Shown: positions 9,659 to 17,730 of the stretch, piece after piece | Numbering within the stretch: position 1 is the first letter of the stretch | Layout: each line of letters opens with the position of its first letter | Notes under the pieces: model-generated | Databases searched by the model: none | What the model was told of the DNA's origin: nothing | Seen by the model: only the letters and a program-made list of their open reading frames with translations | Translations under genes and position numbers: made by a program | Assembly: GCA_937960785.1 (NCBI GenBank) | Contig: CALGOZ010000108.1 | Coordinates: 1 to 41,602, forward strand | DNA: 41,602 bases | Direction: 5' to 3' | Origin: an uncultured Pseudogracilibacillus sp. | GTDB lineage: Bacteria > Bacillota > Bacilli > Bacillales > Amphibacillaceae

Positions 9659-10765
9659 ATGAAGATTAAAGAAGTGGTATTGTATCGTCTACATATGACT
9701 TTGAACAATCCGTTTACGACAAGTTTTGGAACGGTACGTCATAAGGATTTTTTCTTAATCGAGGTAAAAGATGAATCCGGAAAGACAGGTTATGGGGAGT
9801 CAGTACAGTTTGCAATCCCTTGGTATACAGAAGAGACGACAGAGACTGTATTTCATATGATGGAGCAATTTTTAATTCCCCAATTACTTGGTCAAACAAT
9901 TACCCACCCCGATAAAGTATCGGTATTATTTCAAACGGTAAAAAGAAATCATATGGCAAAGGCAGCCTTAGAAGGAGCGGTATGGGACCTTTATGCAAAG
10001 CGAAAAGGAAGGCCTCTTTACCAATTGTTAGGTGGTGTTCGTAATAAGGTTGAAGTCGGTATAAGTTTAGGTATGGAGGAAAAGATTACAGATTTATTGC
10101 AAAAAATTGATACCTACGTTCAAAAAGGATATAAACGAGTGAAAATAAAAGTAAATCGTGATCAGGATATAACAGTTTTAAAGGAAATTAGACGCCATTT
10201 TCCAGATGTGCCATTGATGGTCGATGCAAACTCGGCTTATACGTTAAAGGATCTTGATCATTTACGACGGTTCGATGAGCTCGGTTTATTAATGATTGAG
10301 CAACCATTAGCGGAAGATGATATATTCGATCACGCAATTGTCCAAAGGGAAATTGAAACACCGATTTGTTTAGATGAAAGTATCCATTCGTATACAGATG
10401 TTAAGTTAGCAGTTGCCCTTGGTAGTTGTCGAGTTATAAATATAAAACAAGGTCGCGTTGGTGGCTTATCCGTTGCAAAACAAATGCACGACTATTGTGC
10501 TGCCAATGATCTTAAAGTATGGGTCGGGGGAATGTTAGATGGTGGAGTAGGTCGAGCGCAAAATATTGCCCTTGCGACGTTACAACAGTTTACTTTTCCA
10601 GGAGATATCGGGGCGTCAAGTCACTATTGGGAGCGGGATATTATCATTCCAGAGGTAGAGGTTGTTGATGGTACGATTCGTTTATCCGATAGGCCGGGAA
10701 TTGGCTATGATATCGATTGGGAAGCGGTCGATTATTATTGTGTTGATAAGCGAACGTATTCGTAA
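9659..10765 (+). CDS. menC: o-Succinylbenzoate synthase / N-succinylamino acid racemase (NSAR/OSBS family)
   Basis: This is an enolase-superfamily enzyme, 368 residues. Members of this subfamily dehydrate SHCHC to o-succinylbenzoate in menaquinone synthesis, racemise N-succinylamino acids, or do both. Motifs: KIK around K162/K164, metal ligands D189 (VDANSAY), E214 (IEQPLA) and D239 (CLDES), and the second catalytic lysine K263 (INIKQGRVGG). The FTTSFG and SSHYWERDI segments also fit. The ATG follows an AAAGGAGG-rich stretch. No other men gene is nearby, so a racemase role in amino acid salvage is as likely as menaquinone synthesis. The gene symbol is therefore tentative. Confidence 0.8.
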   Translation: MKIKEVVLYRLHMTLNNPFTTSFGTVRHKDFFLIEVKDESGKTGYGESVQFAIPWYTEETTETVFHMMEQFLIPQLLGQTITHPDKVSVLFQTVKRNHMAKAALEGAVWDLYAKRKGRPLYQLLGGVRNKVEVGISLGMEEKITDLLQKIDTYVQKGYKRVKIKVNRDQDITVLKEIRRHFPDVPLMVDANSAYTLKDLDHLRRFDELGLLMIEQPLAEDDIFDHAIVQREIETPICLDESIHSYTDVKLAVALGSCRVINIKQGRVGGLSVAKQMHDYCAANDLKVWVGGMLDGGVGRAQNIALATLQQFTFPGDIGASSHYWERDIIIPEVEVVDGTIRLSDRPGIGYDIDWEAVDYYCVDKRTYS

Positions 10766-10871
10766 ATTTTTCTTAGAGCTCAAAAGGATCGGGTTTTAAA
10801 AAAGTTTGCCTTGTGACTATAATGAGGATATATTTTTGTGCGTGGATATCCAAAGAATGTGAGAAGATAAC

Positions 10872-10904
10872 AAAAAAGGGAGTGTAACGTATACGCTCCC
10901 TTTT
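10872..10904 (-). terminator. Terminator of the HPr gene
   Basis: AAAGGGAGTGTA pairs with TATACGCTCCCTTT (12 pairs including one G-T) immediately after the HPr stop. The minus-strand transcript ends in a run of six T. The 10766-10871 stretch after the enolase-superfamily gene shows nothing else. Confidence 0.75.
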
Positions 10905-10908
10905 ATTT

Positions 10909-11190
10909 TTATGATTCATCGGAAGGTTCGGCAATTGCTTCTTTTTGCAACAATGCTTCGATTCCTTGAAATGCTTCGACTTCATCATTACCTTCAATAA
11001 TTAAATCGAACTTGCCTCCTTGGGGAATCCCAAGAGACATGACACCCATGATCGATTTAACGTTAACTTTTTTATTTTCATATTCTAATTCGACTTCAGA
11101 AGAATAACGGCTTGCTTCTTGGACGAGCAATGTAGCTGGACGTGCGTGTAAGCCGACTTCAGAAGTAATTACAAATTCCTTCTTAATCAT
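10909..11190 (-). CDS. ptsH: HPr phosphocarrier protein
   Basis: This 93-residue HPr relays phosphate from enzyme I to sugar-specific PTS enzymes. In Firmicutes, when phosphorylated on Ser46 by HPr kinase, HPr is the co-repressor of CcpA. Both sites are present: His15 in GLHARPAT and Ser46 in KSIMGVMSLG. The intact His15 argues against Crh, which lacks it. The ATG follows GAGAGGAGG. The gene stands alone with its own promoter and terminator, and no ptsI is adjacent, unlike the usual ptsHI pair. The C-terminus is slightly extended and acidic compared with common HPr (about 88 residues). It is relevant here because several cre-type sites occur in the window. Confidence 0.88.
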   Translation of the reverse strand: MIKKEFVITSEVGLHARPATLLVQEASRYSSEVELEYENKKVNVKSIMGVMSLGIPQGGKFDLIIEGNDEVEAFQGIEALLQKEAIAEPSDES

Positions 11191-11249
11191 GAAACGTCCT
11201 CCTCTCTTATCGGTCCTTACTTTTATGTAAGAGAAACTTTCTATTTAGA

Positions 11250-11278
11250 ATTATGTGTGATACGTAATAACTTGTAAA
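11250..11278 (-). promoter_or_regulatory. Sigma-A-like promoter of HPr gene
   Basis: On the minus strand TTTACA and CATAAT are separated by 17 bases, about 60 bases upstream of the HPr start. The 11191-11509 gap holds this promoter and the weak terminator of the next minus-strand gene. Confidence 0.5.
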
Positions 11279-11434
11279 GAAAAACGACGTAAGTTTTACT
11301 ATATTTTTCGTTAATATTGTACACATTGTGAAAAAAGTTCATACTTTTTTTCATAGGATAGTAAGAAAATTTCACTATATAATAGAAAACGATTGATACA
11401 AACGGAGTTATACGGAATTTTACTTAAAATTAAA

Positions 11435-11480
11435 TGACGTTAGTAGACTTATCCTTTATTGATAAGATATACTAACGTCA
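11435..11480 (-). terminator. Probable terminator of the RraA-family gene
   Basis: TGACGTTAGTA and TACTAACGTCA are perfect 11-bp complements, with an inner CTTATC/GATAAG stem. The T tract on the minus strand is short and interrupted, so termination strength is uncertain. Confidence 0.5.
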
Positions 11481-11509
11481 AAATTTTATCCGCTTACATT
11501 TCTTGATTT

Positions 11510-12133
11510 TTATTTACTTTTCTCGATCATCATTTCAACATATTTAATAATTTCTTCTTTATTTCCGCCGACTTTTGCTTCGCGCTCCTCGTCTGATGCA
11601 AGTTTTTCCTTCGCTTTTTCTAACACTTCTTCTGCGCAATCTTGCGGTACAACGACGACACCATCGACATCACCGACGATAATATCACCTGGATTCACAG
11701 GTGCGCCACCACAGGAGATTGACACATTCGTTTCGCCTGGGCCATTTTTTCCACCAGAAGAGACGGTTGTCCCTTTAGAAAATACCGGGAAATTTAACTT
11801 TTTAATGTCGACGATATCGCGGATGACGCCATCGACGACTAGACCTTCAAAACCCATCGTTTGCATCATACCAACGACAAAATCTCCCGCAATTGCTCGA
11901 TAGGTATCACCTTTGGCATCGACGACGATTACATCTCCTTCTTTAGCTTCTTTAATTGCTCGCAAAACTGCTAAGTTATCACCGACAGCAGTTTTTACGG
12001 TAAAGGCTCGTCCCGCAATTCGATACTCATCTTTTAATGGTTTTACCCTTGGGTTAATGTTGTTCATTCCTTTTAATACGTCAGAAATTGCAGTTGTTGG
12101 AATTTCTCTAAATTGTTCTATAACAGCGTCCAT
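11510..12133 (-). CDS. RraA-family protein (possible HMG/CHA aldolase or oxaloacetate decarboxylase)
   Basis: This 207-residue protein belongs to the RraA / 4-hydroxy-4-methyl-2-oxoglutarate aldolase fold. The family signature is clear: AGDFVVGMM around residue 82-90, then GFEGLVVDGVIRD ending in R105-D106, the pyruvate and metal binding segment. Members are class II aldolases/decarboxylases acting on oxo-acids, or the RNase E regulator RraA of enterobacteria. The latter role is unlikely in a Bacillaceae host. The ATG follows AAAGGGG with 9-base spacing. It is flanked by unrelated single-gene units (HPr, trpB), so context gives no substrate. Confidence 0.75.
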   Translation of the reverse strand: MDAVIEQFREIPTTAISDVLKGMNNINPRVKPLKDEYRIAGRAFTVKTAVGDNLAVLRAIKEAKEGDVIVVDAKGDTYRAIAGDFVVGMMQTMGFEGLVVDGVIRDIVDIKKLNFPVFSKGTTVSSGGKNGPGETNVSISCGGAPVNPGDIIVGDVDGVVVVPQDCAEEVLEKAKEKLASDEEREAKVGGNKEEIIKYVEMMIEKSK

Positions 12134-12245
12134 GATGAAAAACCCCTTTACATAATATGATAAATCTATTATATGGTATCTTTAAGGGAATTTACAAAGA
12201 ATTTGTTATAATACAGTGTCGAAATTTTGTGATATTTACAAAGAA

Positions 12246-12266
12246 AGAGGGGTTATTCTCCCCTCT
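12246..12266 (-). terminator. Terminator of trpB
   Basis: AGAGGGG/CCCCTCT, a 7-bp GC-rich stem, is followed on the minus strand by TTCTTTG. It lies just after the trpB stop. The T tract is imperfect. Confidence 0.55.
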
Positions 12267-12272
12267 AACAAT

Positions 12273-13424
12273 TTATTTATTTAACATATGGAATACTTGA
12301 TCAACATCTTTATCACCACGTCCGGATAAGTTAACGATAATAATGTCGTCTTGATTGAGTTTTCTTGCTAATTTCATCGTGTAGGCAATTGCATGGGAAC
12401 TTTCAAGGGCTGGAATAATTCCTTCTATACGTGACAACTCTTGAAAGGCTTCTAAAGCTTCTTTGCCCGATACTTTATAATATTCCGCTCTTCCTGTTGT
12501 TTTTAAATGACTATGTTCCGGTCCAATTCCAGGATAGTCTAAGCCTGCTGCAATCGAATCAGTTGGTGCAGGTTCTCCTTCATCATCGAGTAATGTTAAA
12601 CATTTAAAACCATGTAAAACTGCTGGAACCCCATCGTTAATCGAAGCAGCTTCTGTTGGCTCTACACCTATTAGACGGACGTCTTCATCTAAAAAGTGGG
12701 CAAAAGCACCGATTGCGTTACTTCCACCGCCGATACAGGCAACGACTGCAGTCGGTAATCTCCCTTCCTTTTCTAAAATTTGTTGTTTCGATTCTTCGCT
12801 AATAATCGATTGGAAATGCTTTACCATCGATGGAAATGGATGAGGTCCTACCGCAGAACCGAGTAAATAAAATGTATTTTGGTAATTTTCGACTAAGTCT
12901 TCTAAAGCGACGTCTACGGCTTCTTTTAAACGAGCTTGTCCTCGTTCGACAGGAACTACTTTAGCCCCAAGAAGTTCCATTCGGAAGACGTTTAATGCTT
13001 GACGTTCCATATCGTGTTTGCCCATATAAATCGTACATGGAATATTAAACATCGCAGCAGCAGTTGCTGTAGCTACGCCGTGCTGTCCAGCTCCGGTCTC
13101 AGCAATGATTCGCTTAGCTCCCATACGTTTAGCGAGCAAAATTTGTCCAATCGTATTGTTAATTTTATGGGCACCGGTGTGGTTTAGGTCTTCACGTTTT
13201 AAATAAATTTTTGCCCCACCTAATTTTTTCGTTAAGTTTTTTGCGTAGGTTAGCGGGTTATCTCGACCGACATATTCTTTTACGTAATATGTAAACTCTT
13301 CAATAAATTCGGGGTCATCTTTATATGTATAGAAAGCATCAGCTAACCGGTCTAATACTAACTTTAAATCTTCCGGAACAAAACTACCACCAAATTCCCC
13401 GAAATATCCTTCTTTTTGACTCAA
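12273..13424 (-). CDS. trpB: Tryptophan synthase beta subunit, stand-alone
   Basis: This PLP enzyme joins indole and serine to make tryptophan. The PLP lysine is in HTGAHKINN, the catalytic Glu in AETGAGQHG, and the phosphate loop is GGGSNAIG. A GTG at 13433 extends the frame but lies inside the AAAGGAG ribosome site. The TTG at 13424, 8 bases after that site, is the better start. It gives 383 residues and puts the lysine at position 87 and the Glu at 109, as in well-studied TrpB. No trpA or other trp gene is adjacent, so it may be a salvage TrpB using free indole or work with a distant TrpA. No T-box or TRAP-like leader was seen. Confidence 0.92.
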   Translation of the reverse strand: MSQKEGYFGEFGGSFVPEDLKLVLDRLADAFYTYKDDPEFIEEFTYYVKEYVGRDNPLTYAKNLTKKLGGAKIYLKREDLNHTGAHKINNTIGQILLAKRMGAKRIIAETGAGQHGVATATAAAMFNIPCTIYMGKHDMERQALNVFRMELLGAKVVPVERGQARLKEAVDVALEDLVENYQNTFYLLGSAVGPHPFPSMVKHFQSIISEESKQQILEKEGRLPTAVVACIGGGSNAIGAFAHFLDEDVRLIGVEPTEAASINDGVPAVLHGFKCLTLLDDEGEPAPTDSIAAGLDYPGIGPEHSHLKTTGRAEYYKVSGKEALEAFQELSRIEGIIPALESSHAIAYTMKLARKLNQDDIIIVNLSGRGDKDVDQVFHMLNK

Positions 13425-13664
13425 CCTAGTCACTCCTTTATTGAAGCTTAACTAATCAAATTGCCTCCGTTAATTCTTTTTATAACATTATAAAGTAATA
13501 AAGTGAAAAAGGGAATCAAATTACCAGGATAAATTTTATGTCGTTTTATTGTTTTTGTTATTTGTTTTAAAAGGTCTCGATTTATTTAGACAAATTATAA
13601 AACGAGTTGCGCAAAAGCACCTATCCAGAAAATGTTCTAAAAAAGTCAGTTACATTATAAAAGC

Positions 13665-14675
13665 TTACAAATCATCAGAACTAGTAGAGCCTTTCGTAAA
13701 AGCGGTTAGAATACCCATTAATAATCCAAGCATCGTTAATGTAATAAGCCAAAAAGTAATCTGATCCCATAAAAGGACGATCGTTTTATACTTCGTCGAC
13801 CCTCGAACAACGACCCCGTATTCGGCTAAGCTGCTGATAAACCGAATGTTCCACAAATGATCTCTGAAATAAAAAAGGATTGCAATCGACGCACTATTGA
13901 TGAGGGTGACAATACCGATTAATACGTTCGTCCATCGTTCAGCGATAAGCTTACTAATTTCTTTAATAATATTTAAAATAAAAAATAATATAATAAAAAA
14001 TACTGTCGAATGATAAAATGTTTCATTCATAAAGGAAAGGGTTCCGACATATTGATTTCCTTCAAATATCCAAACACCGAAATAATTCTTTCCGTAAGTG
14101 AGTAAGACAATCGCTGTCACATAAATCACGATAGCGGTAATGATTGTCCACTGCTTTGGTCGTTTCTTCATGGGCGGGACGGGAGCTAAAGATTCTAAAC
14201 TCCATGCGTCTTTCTTTTCGATTCTTCTTTTTCTTCTATGTTTGATCCACTGACAGAAAGCAAAAAATATCGTAATCCATGCAAAGGCGAAAGGAAGAAC
14301 GAAAATAAAAAGCAAACTAGCGAATTGTAAAGTTTGAACAATTATTTGGTCTGGATACAAAATTGTTTCAATAATAAATATTGCCACCATGGTCGTTGTG
14401 ATTGTAAGTAAAACAGTATAAAGGATAAGACGATAGTAATCGTATAGTATACCCGATAAAAAAGAACGCTCTTCTTTACGAAAACGTTTCGCAATAAGGT
14501 GAGGATGACCTAATTCTAGTAAAACTTCCTCTACTGCTTCACTTTTATCTACATCATCTTCGTAAGATTCTAATTTTTCATTAATAACTGCTCGTAATTC
14601 ATGCTCAACATCGAGTCGTTCATTTTTTGGTAGCTGGATTGTTACTGCATATATGTATCGGTCAACCGCTTTCAT
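13665..14675 (-). CDS. HAAS-like N-terminal domain membrane protein
   Basis: This 336-residue protein has an N-terminal helical region of about 75 residues. Its pattern (LPKNERLDVEHELRAVI, then VEEVLLELGHP and IAKRFR) resembles HAAS/DUF1700 signalling domains. About six to eight membrane segments follow, with a basic loop RKRRIEKK in the middle. HAAS proteins are usually encoded next to a PadR-type repressor, but none is adjacent here. The ATG follows AAGGAGG at good spacing. The 13434-13664 gap downstream (toward trpB) holds no recognisable gene. Function unknown; a signalling role is only inferred from the N-terminal domain. Confidence 0.65.
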   Translation of the reverse strand: MKAVDRYIYAVTIQLPKNERLDVEHELRAVINEKLESYEDDVDKSEAVEEVLLELGHPHLIAKRFRKEERSFLSGILYDYYRLILYTVLLTITTTMVAIFIIETILYPDQIIVQTLQFASLLFIFVLPFAFAWITIFFAFCQWIKHRRKRRIEKKDAWSLESLAPVPPMKKRPKQWTIITAIVIYVTAIVLLTYGKNYFGVWIFEGNQYVGTLSFMNETFYHSTVFFIILFFILNIIKEISKLIAERWTNVLIGIVTLINSASIAILFYFRDHLWNIRFISSLAEYGVVVRGSTKYKTIVLLWDQITFWLITLTMLGLLMGILTAFTKGSTSSDDL

Positions 14676-14897
14676 TTTAAGTAACCTCCTTATTTATGCA
14701 ACAAATAGAAGTTAGAACTAGCATTTCAAATTAACATAATTGTGAAATGTAACAAATTTTCGCATAAAGTTAATAATACTTGCTTAAGGTAATGTAGACG
14801 TTATATTTCTATCAAAAAAATAATCTGAAACGTATTGTACTGTATAAAATAGGATATTGTAAAGCTAGTTTAGAAGGAAAAAATATAAACACTGAAT

Positions 14898-14937
14898 GAA
14901 AAAACTCCTAAGAAAACATATTGTTCCTTAGGAGTTA
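14898..14937 (-). terminator. Terminator of uracil permease gene
   Basis: AACTCCTAAG pairs with CTTAGGAGTT (10 bp), and the minus-strand transcript ends in GAGTTTTTTC. The remaining stretch 14676-14897 upstream of the HAAS-like gene shows nothing recognisable. Confidence 0.8.
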
Positions 14938-14943
14938 TTTTAC

Positions 14944-16227
14944 TTACTCATTTGATAGATTAAGAATTTCTAAGATTTTGAAGAAACCAGATAATATAAT
15001 TGCTACGATTGTTGCTAATCCCATACCTGTTAATGATACATCACCGAGTTGAATCGATGCACCGCTAATACCGATTACGAGAACTACACAAGTTAAAATT
15101 AAATTTTGTGATTTTGAGTAGTCGATTTTCGCTTCAACGAGCATTCGGATACCGCTCGCTGCGATAATACCGAACAATAGTAATGAAATTCCACCCATCA
15201 CAGGGGTTGGAATCGACTGGATCATCGCTGCTAATTTTCCAAAGAACGAAAGTAGAATCGCCATTATTGCAGCAATCCCTAGCACCCAGGTAGAGTAAAC
15301 CCGAGTAATAGCGAGAACACCGATATTTTCTCCGTAGGTTGTGTTCGGTGTCGAGCCGAAAAAGCTCGATAAGATCGTCGATACCCCGTTACCGATAAAG
15401 GAGCGGTCAAGTCCTGGTTCTTTCATTAAGTCTTTACCGACAATATTACTTGTGACAAATAAGTGCCCGATGTGTTCGGGAATTAAGACAAGGGCAGCCG
15501 GTAAAATAATAAGCATAGCTGAAAGGTCGAACTTCATTGTGTAAAATTCTGGAATTGTAATCCACGATGCATTTTCAACAGCTTCAAAACTTAACAATCC
15601 AAAGAGCCAAGCGATAATGTAACCAGAAATAATCCCTAATAGTATCGGAATAATTTTCAAGAAACCTCGAAGTGTCACCCAAAAAATAATCGTAACTAAT
15701 AAAGTAAGTAGTGCGACGGTAGCAGCTTTTGGATCCATCGCCCAATCTGCTCCTGCATCTTCTGGCGGAATCCAACCAGCCATTTCTGCAGCGACTGGTA
15801 CGAGTTCCAAACCGATTACAGCGACGATTGCTCCCATTGCAGCTGGCGGAAAGAGCACATCAATCCATCTTGTACCAGCGAAGCGGACAATTAATCCGAC
15901 GATTGTTAAGACGATACCGACGAGTAAAAAACCACCGAGGGCATAGCTATAACCTTCATCTCCTTGATATTTCCCTAATACAACAATTACCGGGGATATA
16001 AAAGCAAAGCTCGAACCGAGATATGCAGGAATTTGTCCTTTTGTAATAAATAAATAAAGGATTGTACCGATTCCATTCATAAGTAAAATCGTCGCAGGGT
16101 TTACCCCGAACAAAATTGGTACGAGAACGGTCGATCCGAACATTGCAAATAAATGTTGTAAGCCGAGCGGGATACTTTGTTGTAAAGGTGGTCGTTCGTG
16201 TACTTGAATTTCTCTTTGGGTAGCCAT
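14944..16227 (-). CDS. pyrP: Uracil permease (NCS2 family)
   Basis: This 427-residue proton-coupled uracil importer of the UraA/PyrP type has about 12-14 membrane segments. Substrate-site motifs include PEHIGH (E251, H255, matching the UraA Glu/His pair) and TTYGENIG. The ATG follows AAGGAGATGG. The gene is preceded by a PyrR-binding attenuator, which supports uracil rather than xanthine as substrate and shows repression by pyrimidine nucleotides. It stands alone rather than inside a pyr biosynthetic operon. Confidence 0.92.
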   Translation of the reverse strand: MATQREIQVHERPPLQQSIPLGLQHLFAMFGSTVLVPILFGVNPATILLMNGIGTILYLFITKGQIPAYLGSSFAFISPVIVVLGKYQGDEGYSYALGGFLLVGIVLTIVGLIVRFAGTRWIDVLFPPAAMGAIVAVIGLELVPVAAEMAGWIPPEDAGADWAMDPKAATVALLTLLVTIIFWVTLRGFLKIIPILLGIISGYIIAWLFGLLSFEAVENASWITIPEFYTMKFDLSAMLIILPAALVLIPEHIGHLFVTSNIVGKDLMKEPGLDRSFIGNGVSTILSSFFGSTPNTTYGENIGVLAITRVYSTWVLGIAAIMAILLSFFGKLAAMIQSIPTPVMGGISLLLFGIIAASGIRMLVEAKIDYSKSQNLILTCVVLVIGISGASIQLGDVSLTGMGLATIVAIILSGFFKILEILNLSNE

Positions 16228-16242
16228 TATTCCATCTCCTTA

Positions 16243-16340
16243 TAAAAAAATAAGCGCACCTTGAGGTAACAAGGTGCGCAAAAAGGGTATAGTTATCCTA
16301 CATTTTTCTGCTCCTTGTTAGCCTCACAGGACTAATTTAA
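16243..16340 (-). promoter_or_regulatory. PyrR-dependent transcription attenuator leader
   Basis: On the minus strand the leader carries AGTCCTGTGAGGCT (16320-16333), matching the PyrR RNA-binding consensus ARUCCNGNGAGGYU. A terminator follows: GCGCACCTTG/CAAGGTGCGC (10-bp stem, 16254-16279) and then TTATTTTTTT. An 8-base segment TAACAAGG right after the PyrR site is exactly complementary to CCTTGTTA in the terminator arm, giving the antiterminator. With UMP/UTP-bound PyrR the anti-antiterminator forms and transcription stops. Confidence 0.9.
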
Positions 16341-16359
16341 AGAAACTTAAACTAAACCA

Positions 16360-16387
16360 ATTGTTACACAAATTTTAAAAAAGTCAA
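16360..16387 (-). promoter_or_regulatory. Probable promoter of uracil permease leader
   Basis: On the minus strand TTGACT and AACAAT are separated by 16 bases, placing the transcript start shortly before the PyrR-binding site. Confidence 0.45.
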
Positions 16388-16478
16388 CAATTATATGATT
16401 AAAAATGTCGTAAAGATTGTTTTATATTCATAGACGTTTGTATAATAGGAATTAGAAGGAAAATGGAGTTGATATTGA

Positions 16479-17126
16479 ATGAATACGGAGGACGTGTTTC
16501 AGGCGCTTGAAAACTACGAACCTAACATTTTAGGTTACGATCAGTTACAAAAGTTTTCATTGCTTTTACCGATTGTAACAGAAAAAGGCGAACCTCATTT
16601 ACTTTTTGAAGTACGTTCGTTACAAATGCGCCGTCAGCCAGGGGACGTATGTTTTCCGGGGGGTCGAGTAGACCGCGAAGATCGAACGGTTCTACACAGT
16701 GCGTTACGTGAAACCGAAGAAGAAATTGGTATCGACAAGATGTATATAAAACAAATTATTCCGCTCGATTATATTGTGACAAGCTTTGGTGACTTTGGTG
16801 GAATAATTTATCCTTTCGTTGGAGAAATTACGAGCTTAGAAGCTTTATCTTTAAATGAACAAGAAGTGGCTGAAGTTTTCACCGTACCGTTACGTTACTT
16901 TTTAGAAGAAGAACCGAAAAAATATAAAATTTCTTTCGAGGTAGTACCTGAGGAAGGCTTTCCGTTTCATTTAATTAATGGTGGGAAAAATTATAATTGG
17001 AGTCCACGTCAAATGGATGAGCTCTTTTACGAATACGATGGACGGATTATTTGGGGTCTTACTGCACGAATTATTTATCATTTTGTCCACGTATTAAAAG
17101 CTCGTCTTATTAACCAACAAAGTTAA
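16479..17126 (+). CDS. Nudix hydrolase, CoA pyrophosphatase type
   Basis: This 215-residue Nudix enzyme probably hydrolyses CoA or CoA derivatives to phosphopantetheine and 3',5'-ADP. The UPF0035-type signature (EVRSLQMRRQPGDVCFPGG) leads into the Nudix box, ending with RETEEEIGI (77-85). Spacing inside the box follows the NudL/YeaB variant rather than the canonical GX5EX7 form. The ATG start is 11 bases after ATGGAG. It lies alone, divergent from the uracil permease. Another nucleotide-diphosphate substrate cannot be excluded. Confidence 0.82.
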   Translation: MNTEDVFQALENYEPNILGYDQLQKFSLLLPIVTEKGEPHLLFEVRSLQMRRQPGDVCFPGGRVDREDRTVLHSALRETEEEIGIDKMYIKQIIPLDYIVTSFGDFGGIIYPFVGEITSLEALSLNEQEVAEVFTVPLRYFLEEEPKKYKISFEVVPEEGFPFHLINGGKNYNWSPRQMDELFYEYDGRIIWGLTARIIYHFVHVLKARLINQQS

Positions 17127-17245
17127 TTTGTCATTTCATTCATAATTATGATACTTTCCGTTGAATTTAGCCCTTGAATTTGTTATAAAAGAAACGGGTA
17201 CTATTTAAATAATGTAACGCATTAACCAATAGTAGGTGACAAAGG

Positions 17246-17506
17246 TTGTCGAAAATTCAGTTTTTTACCAAGCAAGACTGTCTGTTATGCGATGAGGCTC
17301 TTGATTTAGTCGAGTTAGTAATCGATCAATACGATGTACAACTAGAAATAGTTGATATTTATACAAGTGACACTCTATTAGAAAAATACCAGTTACAAAT
17401 TCCTGTCTTAAAAGTAAAGGACGAAGAATTGTACGGTGAAGCGCTAACATATGATAAAATAGAAACATTAGTTCAATCGGCATGTTCTTCCCATCCTCTC
17501 GGTTGA
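17246..17506 (+). CDS. Glutaredoxin-like (thioredoxin-fold) protein
   Basis: This 86-residue thioredoxin-fold protein of the small glutaredoxin/DUF836 type has the redox pair C12-L-L-C15 after the first strand and the cis-proline in IPVLKV. It probably acts as a cytoplasmic thiol-disulfide factor. The start is TTG; AGTAGGTG and AAAGG precede it. In several Bacillaceae a gene of this kind sits near the cggR-gapA glycolytic operon, and here it sits directly before pgk. The 17507-17730 gap contains a promoter for pgk but no other gene. Confidence 0.7.
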   Translation: MSKIQFFTKQDCLLCDEALDLVELVIDQYDVQLEIVDIYTSDTLLEKYQLQIPVLKVKDEELYGEALTYDKIETLVQSACSSHPLG

Positions 17507-17610
17507 TGGTTTCATTGAGCATGCCCCGTTTTTTATGCCTTTTTTGTGAACGATTGAGCATAGAGCGTATCGACAACTTATTTTGAAATGACGATTTGTT
17601 CAAATATTAG

Positions 17611-17639
17611 TTGAGTTTTTAAGGGGAAAATAGTATAAC
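17611..17639 (+). promoter_or_regulatory. Sigma-A-like promoter of the pgk-tpiA-gpmI-eno operon
   Basis: TTGAGT and TATAAC are separated by exactly 17 bases, about 90 bases upstream of pgk. A second TATAAT at 17678-17683 lacks a good -35 box. Confidence 0.5.
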
Positions 17640-17730
17640 ATATATGTTTATAATATGTAAAAATTCAATGAATAGCGTATAATAAAATCATAAATTTTAC
17701 TTAAAGTAGGATGAAGGGGAAGTTTTTATA

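Noticed and set aside
11487..11500. TTTATCCGCTTACA, similar to the cre-like sites
   Set aside because: It has two mismatches including the leading TG and lies at the 3' end of a convergent region with no start nearby.
13549..13764. 71-residue plus-strand frame downstream of trpB
   Set aside because: No ribosome site, low-complexity product, and it runs into the antisense of the HAAS-like gene.
17515..17546. Possible terminator after the glutaredoxin-like gene (T-rich stretch)
   Set aside because: Two T runs are present but no stable stem could be drawn.
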